Positions 58,346-64,000 of a stretch of DNA of 64,000 bases are shown here, piece by piece. Position 1 is the first letter of the stretch; the number at the start of each line of letters is the position of its first letter. The stretch covers positions 3,348,001 to 3,412,000 of the forward strand of contig NZ_CP036319.1 of the NCBI RefSeq assembly GCF_007752935.1, given 5' to 3'. The notes under the pieces were generated by a model. The model saw nothing but the letters and a program-made list of their open reading frames with translations, was not told where the DNA came from and did not search any database. The position numbers were made by a program, and so were the translations under genes. This stretch comes from Crateriforma conspicua. Its GTDB lineage: Bacteria; Planctomycetota; Planctomycetia; Pirellulales; Pirellulaceae.

Positions 58346-60226
58346 ATGACGGTCGGCCGGACTGGCGGATCACGGGCTGAACGTTCCTTCGCAGTTTCTG
58401 GTCGTCGGTCAGGTTTGGCGGTATCGAACGGCAACGCTCCTGGCGGCAACCGACTTCGCCGCATCCGCATCTCATTGACGTGTCTGTTGCTGACGGTGCT
58501 GGTCCCGACGCTGGGATCGTTCGCAACCGCGGACGAAGCGACCGAAGCTCTTTCGGCACGTCAAATCAGCTTGGCAACGCGATTTCAAAAACTGGAAGCG
58601 TTGTTGTTGCGTTTGGCCGACATGGAGGCCGCGGAAAACCCCGAGCGTGCGTCGCTGTTGAAACGCGCCGCGAAACAGTCACGCGATCGGTTCGTATTGA
58701 CCAAACTGCAGGACGCCGCGTCGTCACTGGACAAGCAGCGATTCCAAGACGCCGTCGATCAACAGGAAACCGCCACCAAAGAACTGGCCGCGTTGTTAAA
58801 GCTGTTGCTGACCGAAGACCGCAGCAAGCGTATTCGCGACGAAAAACAACGCATCGCCAAAGTCATCCGCGAACTCAAACGCGTCGAACGTTCGCAGCGC
58901 AGCACTCGAGCCCGCACCGAAAACGGCGCCGACACCGATCAACTGAAACGCGAGCAAGAATCGCTCAGCGAGCGAGCCGAATCCTTGTCCGAGGACCTGG
59001 ACGACGGCGAATCGGAATCGTCCGACGCGTCGGACGAATCGGCCGATGATCCGTCGCAGCAATCCGAAGACGCTGATTCTCAAGACTCTGAATCCGACGA
59101 ATCAGACGGCGAACAAGACGATGCACCGGAGCCGGGGGAATCCGACGCCGCGGATCCGAAAGAGGGATCTGAATCGGACGCGGGGGACAAACAGGAGCCG
59201 CAGGACTCGTCCGCCGAATCATCCGAATCGTCACCTTCGGATTCGTCGCCGGAATCGGAACAAGATTCACAGCCCTCGCAGTCCCAGTCTCAAGAATCTC
59301 AGTCCCCACAATCCGAATCCCCGCCGTCGGACTCGCAACAATCCGAGTCCCAGCAATCGGAATCCTCGGATTCCCAGCCGTCTGGACCTCAGCCGCCGCA
59401 ATCGCCGCAAGCCAAAGCGAACGATCAGCTGCAGCAGGCGATCGAAAAGATGCGTCAGGCGGAAAAGGATCTGGAAGAAGCCAAGCGTGACGACGCGGTC
59501 GAAAAACAACGCGAAGCAGAAAAACAGCTTCGCCAAGCGATCGATCAGCTGGAACAGATCCTGCGCCAGCTGCGTGAAGAGGAGATGCAGCGGGAATTGG
59601 CCAAACTGGAAGCTAGACTTCGCCAGATGGCGGCGATGCAGTCCAAGATTTTGGACGACACCACGGCGCTGTCCCAAACGCCCAAGGCACAGCGGAATCG
59701 TCAGACCGATTTGAAGGCGGGGGATTTGGCGTTCGAGGAGAAAAAAGTGACCTTGGACGCGGATCGCGCGATGCTGTTGTTGCGCGAAGAAGGATCAAGT
59801 GTCGCGTTCCCCGAAGTGATTTCGCAAATTCGTGACGACACCGTGGTGATCGCCCAGCGGTTGTCGCAAACCAAGATCGATGGCGTGACCAAGGGGATGC
59901 AGGAAGACGTCTTGGCCGCGTTGGAGGAAATGATTGCGGCGTTACAGAAGGCTCAAAACGATCTGGAAAAGAAGAAACAACAGAATCAGCAACCGCAACA
60001 ACCCGGACAACCGGGCGAAGAACCGCTGGTCCAGGCTCTGGCGGAACTAAAATTGATCCGAACGATTCAAACACGCATACAATCCACCACGCGGCGATAT
60101 TCGGGACTGATCCAGACGGGCGAAACGACGTCGGAGGAAGTCCAACCGTTGCTGCAAGATTTGGCCGAACGCCAGAGTCGGCTGTACCGAATCACTCGTG
60201 ATTTGGCCCTGGAGCGCAACCAGTAA
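58346..60226 (+). CDS. Exported Ser/Asp/Gln-rich coiled-coil protein of the MoxR operon
   Basis: The protein has 626 residues from the ATG at 58346; the frame is open from 58220 inside the previous gene, and no ribosome binding site marks either. A signal peptide (RIRISLTCLLLTVLVPTLGS) is near residues 40-60. A helical region follows. Then comes a very acidic, low-complexity stretch of about 160 residues made of Ser, Asp, Glu, Gln and Pro (EDADSQDSESDES, SQPSQSQSQESQSPQ). After it there is a long coiled coil (AIEKMRQAEKDLEEAKRDDA) and another helical part. No enzyme motif is present. It is likely periplasmic and works with its neighbours. Confidence 0.75.
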   Translation: MTVGRTGGSRAERSFAVSGRRSGLAVSNGNAPGGNRLRRIRISLTCLLLTVLVPTLGSFATADEATEALSARQISLATRFQKLEALLLRLADMEAAENPERASLLKRAAKQSRDRFVLTKLQDAASSLDKQRFQDAVDQQETATKELAALLKLLLTEDRSKRIRDEKQRIAKVIRELKRVERSQRSTRARTENGADTDQLKREQESLSERAESLSEDLDDGESESSDASDESADDPSQQSEDADSQDSESDESDGEQDDAPEPGESDAADPKEGSESDAGDKQEPQDSSAESSESSPSDSSPESEQDSQPSQSQSQESQSPQSESPPSDSQQSESQQSESSDSQPSGPQPPQSPQAKANDQLQQAIEKMRQAEKDLEEAKRDDAVEKQREAEKQLRQAIDQLEQILRQLREEEMQRELAKLEARLRQMAAMQSKILDDTTALSQTPKAQRNRQTDLKAGDLAFEEKKVTLDADRAMLLLREEGSSVAFPEVISQIRDDTVVIAQRLSQTKIDGVTKGMQEDVLAALEEMIAALQKAQNDLEKKKQQNQQPQQPGQPGEEPLVQALAELKLIRTIQTRIQSTTRRYSGLIQTGETTSEEVQPLLQDLAERQSRLYRITRDLALERNQ

Positions 60227-60375
60227 ACGCCCCATCGTAGAACGCAAATTCGAATGGATTCGCGGATTTCGACGGGCGGTGTCCCAGGCCAAACAACGAT
60301 TTTGTTAGTTAGAAACGATGTGCCTTCGCGGATGAATGTGCGGGCAGATCGGAGTGGAACGGTCGAGGAAAGACG

Positions 60376-61641
60376 ATGATGAAGTCGGATCGAAAGCCTG
60401 GTGCCAGCCGAAGAATTGGTGCCATCCCATTCGGTGCCCGTTCCCGCAACAGCGGATACGCGGATCGTCCAGACTTTCGGTCTTTCGGCCTGTGCCAAAA
60501 ATCTTCTGAATCCTTCGCTTCCCAGTCTTCTTTCGCCGCTGCGACCAACGCCTGCAAGACATCGGGTCCAATCACTTCGTCTTGGGGCATCCGTTTCCTG
60601 GCTTTGGCGGCGGTTGCCGTTGGTCTGATTGGCACACCGGCGAATGCGTCCGACGCTTTGAAGAAGCAAAGCACTTGGCAAACTTTGTCGGCCGACCAAT
60701 GGGCGACTCGCTTGCGTTCGGACTTGGACAGCCTGGGCGTTTCGCCCGATGTCATCGACCAAGCGTCCGATCAATTCCTAAACGCCGTACAGACCGACGA
60801 CGTGGACCCGTTGGATGCGTTCGTCGAACTGGCGGCGGGCATCGATCGATCGATGGCGGACTTGGTGGATCTGTCACGCCAAGATTTGACCGCCGCGGCC
60901 GGAAGTATCGACCCCAGCGGACCGAACTACGCGGCGTTGAACTCGTTGCCCGAATCGACTCGTGACGCCGTGCGGATTTGGATGGGGCGTGAACTGACCC
61001 AGCAGCGACTTTACGACGAAGCGTTGCCCGTAATCGCGGAAGTCGACGCGATATCGTCGGTCGCGCCGGCCAGTTTGTTGTTCTACCGTGGCGTGTGTTA
61101 CCACGCGTTGTTGATGAAGACCGAGGCGCTCGCGGATTTGCGTCGGCTGATGGAAAACCCGGACGACGCGCCACAGCGGTTCGTCAAAACGGCTCAATTG
61201 ATGGTCGCCGACATCCGCCCGATGAAGCCGGATTCGTTGGACGAGATTTCGCGGATGATGACCGACGTCCAGCGGCGTTTGGATCTGGGGCGTGCCAACG
61301 AAGAAGTGGAACAACGCGAACAACAGATCATCGACAAACTGACAAAGATGATCGACAAGATCGAAGAACAACAACAGCAGCAACAGCAAGCCGCGTCGGC
61401 CGGTTCCAGTGGTTCGTCCGGTGGAAAGCCCGGCGGCGGGATGGCCGACAGCATGGCTGATGGCAACCCGCTTGGCAAAGGCGATGTGGATCGCAAGGAT
61501 GTGGATCAGGGACCGGCTTGGGGAAACCTGCCGCCGGCCGAACGACACGAAGCCATTCAACAGATCAGCCGTGACCTGCCGACCCATTACCGCGACGCCA
61601 TCGAAGCCTATTTTCGCAAGATGGCGACCGACCAAGGCTGA
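60376..61641 (+). CDS. Exported TPR-like protein of the MoxR operon
   Basis: The protein has 421 residues; GAGGAAAG lies just before the ATG at 60376, so the start is well supported. The hydrophobic signal (WGIRFLALAAVAVGLIGTPANA) begins only at about residue 70, an unusually long polar N-terminus. Helix pairs like TPRs follow (AVRIWMGRELTQQRLYDEAL, LFYRGVCYHALLMKTEALAD), then a glutamine-rich stretch (KIEEQQQQQQQAASAG), glycine-serine linker and a short helical end (HEAIQQISRDLPTHYRDAIE). Similar TPR proteins end Bat operons. It is the last member of the cluster, 55 bases before the reductase. Confidence 0.78.
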   Translation: MMKSDRKPGASRRIGAIPFGARSRNSGYADRPDFRSFGLCQKSSESFASQSSFAAATNACKTSGPITSSWGIRFLALAAVAVGLIGTPANASDALKKQSTWQTLSADQWATRLRSDLDSLGVSPDVIDQASDQFLNAVQTDDVDPLDAFVELAAGIDRSMADLVDLSRQDLTAAAGSIDPSGPNYAALNSLPESTRDAVRIWMGRELTQQRLYDEALPVIAEVDAISSVAPASLLFYRGVCYHALLMKTEALADLRRLMENPDDAPQRFVKTAQLMVADIRPMKPDSLDEISRMMTDVQRRLDLGRANEEVEQREQQIIDKLTKMIDKIEEQQQQQQQAASAGSSGSSGGKPGGGMADSMADGNPLGKGDVDRKDVDQGPAWGNLPPAERHEAIQQISRDLPTHYRDAIEAYFRKMATDQG

Positions 61642-61695
61642 TCTTTCACAACGATCCACGGCGGTTTCGAATCGTTCTTTCGGGACGCCGGCGCT

Positions 61696-62718
61696 ATGAC
61701 GCGGTGTCTGGTCACGGGGTGCGGCGGTTTTCTGGGCGCCGAAATCGTCCGCCAGTTGCTGCGGCGGGGCGACGAAGTCATCGGGGTTTCGCGTCGCGAG
61801 TATCCCGAATTGGTCGACGCCGGGATGACGCATCGGCGGGGTGATCTGTCCGATCGCGACTGGACCATGCATCACGTTCGCGATGTCGACGTGGTCGTGC
61901 ACACCGCGGCGATCGCCGGCGTTTGGGGCGCCATGCCGCGGTACCTGCGGAACAACGTGTTGACGACCCGGCACATCATCGACGCTTGTCACCGTCATTC
62001 GATCGGCCGATTGGTGTACACCAGCAGCCCCAGCGTGACGTTCGACGGCCAGGATCAAAGCGGCGTCGATGAATCGGCACCGTATCCGGCCCAGTGGATG
62101 TGTAATTACCCGCGGTCCAAAGCGATGGCCGAAGCGATGGTGATCCAGGCGGACGACGCCACTCGGCTGCGGACGTGTTCGCTGCGGCCCCACTTGATTT
62201 GGGGCGAAGGCGACCCGCATTTGTTGCCTCGCCTGATCGACCGCGCCGCCAGGGGACGGCTGGCGATCATCGGCGACGGCAAGAACCGAATCGACATGGT
62301 GCATGTGGTCAACGCGGCTCATGCCCACGTGTGTGCCATCGACGCGTTGGAAGCCGCGCCAGATCGTGCCGCCGGGCGCAATTATTTCATTGGGCAAAAC
62401 GAACCGGTTGACTGCTGGCCTTGGATCACGCGTCTGTGCGAAACCGCTGGGGTCAAGCCGCCGACCCGCCAATTCAGTCTGCGGACGGCTCGCGCGATCG
62501 GAGTGATGCTGGAGGCCGCCTATCATCTGACCGCTCGGTCGGGAGAGCCGCCGATGACGCGGTTTGTTGCGGCACAGATGGCTCGGGACCACTATTTCGA
62601 CGGTACCGCGGCGACCGAACGCTTGGGGTACCAGCCACCGTTGACGATGCAGCAGGGCCTGGACGCCACCGCCGAATACCTGCGGACGCTGGGCGACCGG
62701 ACGGCATCGGGCAAATAA
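61696..62718 (+). CDS. NAD(P)-dependent epimerase/reductase, OleD-like
   Basis: The protein has 340 residues. The extended-SDR nucleotide site is LVTGCGGFLGAEIV, with VVHTAAIAGVWG next and the catalytic Tyr-Lys in NYPRSKAMAE. SPSVTFDGQDQSG and RPHLIWGEGDPHLLPRLI resemble the 3-beta-HSD/OleD branch, which reduces 2-alkyl-3-oxoalkanoic acids in olefin biosynthesis. Other 3-beta-HSD-like reductases look alike. The truncated beta-ketoacyl synthase 360 bases downstream is compatible with a lipid or polyketide role. oleA and oleC are not in the window. Confidence 0.8.
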   Translation: MTRCLVTGCGGFLGAEIVRQLLRRGDEVIGVSRREYPELVDAGMTHRRGDLSDRDWTMHHVRDVDVVVHTAAIAGVWGAMPRYLRNNVLTTRHIIDACHRHSIGRLVYTSSPSVTFDGQDQSGVDESAPYPAQWMCNYPRSKAMAEAMVIQADDATRLRTCSLRPHLIWGEGDPHLLPRLIDRAARGRLAIIGDGKNRIDMVHVVNAAHAHVCAIDALEAAPDRAAGRNYFIGQNEPVDCWPWITRLCETAGVKPPTRQFSLRTARAIGVMLEAAYHLTARSGEPPMTRFVAAQMARDHYFDGTAATERLGYQPPLTMQQGLDATAEYLRTLGDRTASGK

Positions 62719-63078
62719 GCGATATCGGGTTACCGGGCGACATGGGTTGCCGAACAAACGTTTGACGCGATCCGTCCGATCAAGGGTCCCGGCGACCGGT
62801 CGCGGAACCAGCGAGGGAATTCGCTAGGCGTTGACGTTTGTGGCGATCGAATGCGGGGACGAAAAGCCGGGCGATCGTGACGATTCGCATGGGGGGCGGG
62901 GCCGCAACGCGTCGGGACTTCGGCCACCGGGATGTTGTCAATCTGCGTTGCGAACGCTAGTTTTTTGGGATTGTCGCCCTCGCCGGACCCACCGGCCGCC
63001 TGACGCCGCCGGATCATTCGTCCGGCCCGGCTTTGTGCCCCCTTCTGACGGCTCGATTGGTCGAGCCCCTTTGCTGCT
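62719..63078. other. Non-coding gap before the beta-ketoacyl synthase
   Basis: No gene, acyl carrier protein, RNA or repeat was recognised here. Confidence 0.45.
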
Positions 63079-64000
63079 GTGATCGCACCCAACCGCGCCT
63101 CCAAATTGCCCGACGATCAACGAATCGTCATCACCGGTATCGGCCTGACTGCGCCCAACGGGAACGATTGGGAAAGCATGCGGGAATCGTTGCTGGAAAA
63201 ACGCAGCGGCGTCCAGCCGTATGAAATTCGGTACTTCGGAAAAACCCTGGCCGGCATCTGTGATTTCGACACCAAGCGTTACCAGGCGAAGAAAGAAATT
63301 CGCCGTGGGACTCGTGCCGGCAGCGTCGGCGTGTACGCGGCCAACGAAGCGGTCAAGCACAGCGGGCTGGATTGGGAAAACGTCGACCGCTCGCGAGTCG
63401 GCATTTACGTCGGCGTGACCGAGCATGGAAACGTCGAAACCGAAAACGAAATCTACGTCATCAAAGGTTTCGATTACGACACCAGTTGCTGGTCGCATCA
63501 CCACAATCCGCGAACGGTCGCCAACAATCCGGCCGGCGAAATCGCGTTGAACATGGGCATTACCGGGCCGCACTACACGATCGGTGCCGCCTGTGCCGCG
63601 GGCAACGCGGGATTGATCCAGGGCGCGCAAATGTTGCGACTGGGCGAATGCGATCTGGCCATCGCCGGCGGGACCAGCGAAAGCATTCACACCTTCGGGA
63701 TCTTTGCCAGCTTCAACAGCCAAAACGCGTTGGCCCGGCACGATGACCCGACCCGAGCCAGTCGGCCGTTTGACACCCAACGCAATGGTATCGTCGTCGC
63801 CGAAGGCGGTTGTCTGTACACGATGGAACGGCTGAGCGATGCCAAGGCCCGTGACGCCAAGATTTACGGCGAACTGGTCGGCTATGCGATGAACACCGAC
63901 GCCACGGATTTCGTTCTGCCCAATCCCGAACGGCAATCACAGTGTGTCCAGATGGCTTTGGACCGCGCCGGTTTGGGCGCCGAAGACATCGACATCGTCA
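63079..64000 (+). CDS. Beta-ketoacyl-[acyl carrier protein] synthase, FabF-like (partial)
   Basis: The GTG at 63079 begins a frame that runs off the right edge; about 307 residues are visible. The thiolase-fold opening is RIVITGIGLTAPNGNDWES, and the active-site cysteine sits in TIGAACAAGNAGLIQGAQML. It continues with CDLAIAGGTSESIHTFGIF and SRPFDTQRNGIVVAEGG. The two His of the catalytic triad would lie beyond the edge. No ribosome binding site was seen, so the start could be slightly upstream. It follows an OleD-like reductase and may belong to a lipid or secondary-metabolite operon extending to the right. Confidence 0.88.
   Translation, partial: MIAPNRASKLPDDQRIVITGIGLTAPNGNDWESMRESLLEKRSGVQPYEIRYFGKTLAGICDFDTKRYQAKKEIRRGTRAGSVGVYAANEAVKHSGLDWENVDRSRVGIYVGVTEHGNVETENEIYVIKGFDYDTSCWSHHHNPRTVANNPAGEIALNMGITGPHYTIGAACAAGNAGLIQGAQMLRLGECDLAIAGGTSESIHTFGIFASFNSQNALARHDDPTRASRPFDTQRNGIVVAEGGCLYTMERLSDAKARDAKIYGELVGYAMNTDATDFVLPNPERQSQCVQMALDRAGLGAEDIDIV

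Noticed and set aside
60067-60774. Leftward 235-codon frame at the coiled-coil/TPR junction
   Set aside because: It overlaps two well-supported genes, is rich in Arg, and has no recognisable domain or start site.

Overview
The window reads as a chromosome segment of a planctomycete, most likely from the Pirellulales (Rhodopirellula-like). The evidence is the sequence style: sulfatases, a giant secreted protein with an N-terminal LEPR-XLL motif and SdrD-type repeats, Gfo/Idh/MocA oxidoreductases with Tat signals, a DUF4416 protein, a MoxR/DUF58/VWA operon, GGAGG-type ribosome binding sites and fairly high GC. No rRNA, tRNA or CRISPR array was recognised. Everything here was read by eye and no database search was run.

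Layout. 1-233 is the start of a leftward membrane protein that runs off the edge. About 370-7216 is a mobile-element graveyard. It holds an IS4-family transposase gene cut by a complete IS3-family (IS407-like) element with terminal inverted repeats, a 4-bp target duplication and a -1 frameshift heptamer. It also holds a lone secreted hypothetical gene, a group II intron with its own reverse transcriptase/maturase, and several copies of a short motif ending in CTGACCCCTTT. 7217-20234 is mostly leftward: a 1830-residue SdrD/FG-GAP surface protein, a WD40 protein, gluQ and asnS overlapping by 14 nt, an Nramp-related transporter and trxB. 20646-29072 is rightward: cstA, trpS, acpS, galK, a sulfatase fused to a clan GH-A-like glycoside hydrolase, and a putative lipoprotein. 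A 480-bp repeat tract (29073-29551) separates this from a leftward aminotransferase.

30790-42013 is mixed housekeeping and hypotheticals: DUF4416, three leftward genes of unknown function, two translationally coupled trans-sulfuration-type PLP genes (35384-37899), a membrane protein, and the def-fmt-xseA group. 42439-47963 is a rightward catabolic-looking group: PhoD-like phosphatase, sulfatase and a Tat-exported oxidoreductase. 48365-61641 is a seven-gene operon built on MoxR ATPase and DUF58, followed by two large VWA-type membrane proteins, a DUF4175-like membrane protein, a Ser/Asp/Gln-rich coiled-coil protein and a TPR-like protein. This is probably a cell-envelope chaperone/stress system of the Bat type. 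The window ends with an OleD-like reductase and a truncated beta-ketoacyl synthase.

The most notable points are the sulfatase-glycosidase fusion, the VWA domain split by a transmembrane hairpin inside the MoxR operon, AcpS and Nramp-like proteins lacking canonical metal ligands, a group II intron maturase with a Gly-to-Val change in a normally conserved RT motif, and two families of intergenic repeats.
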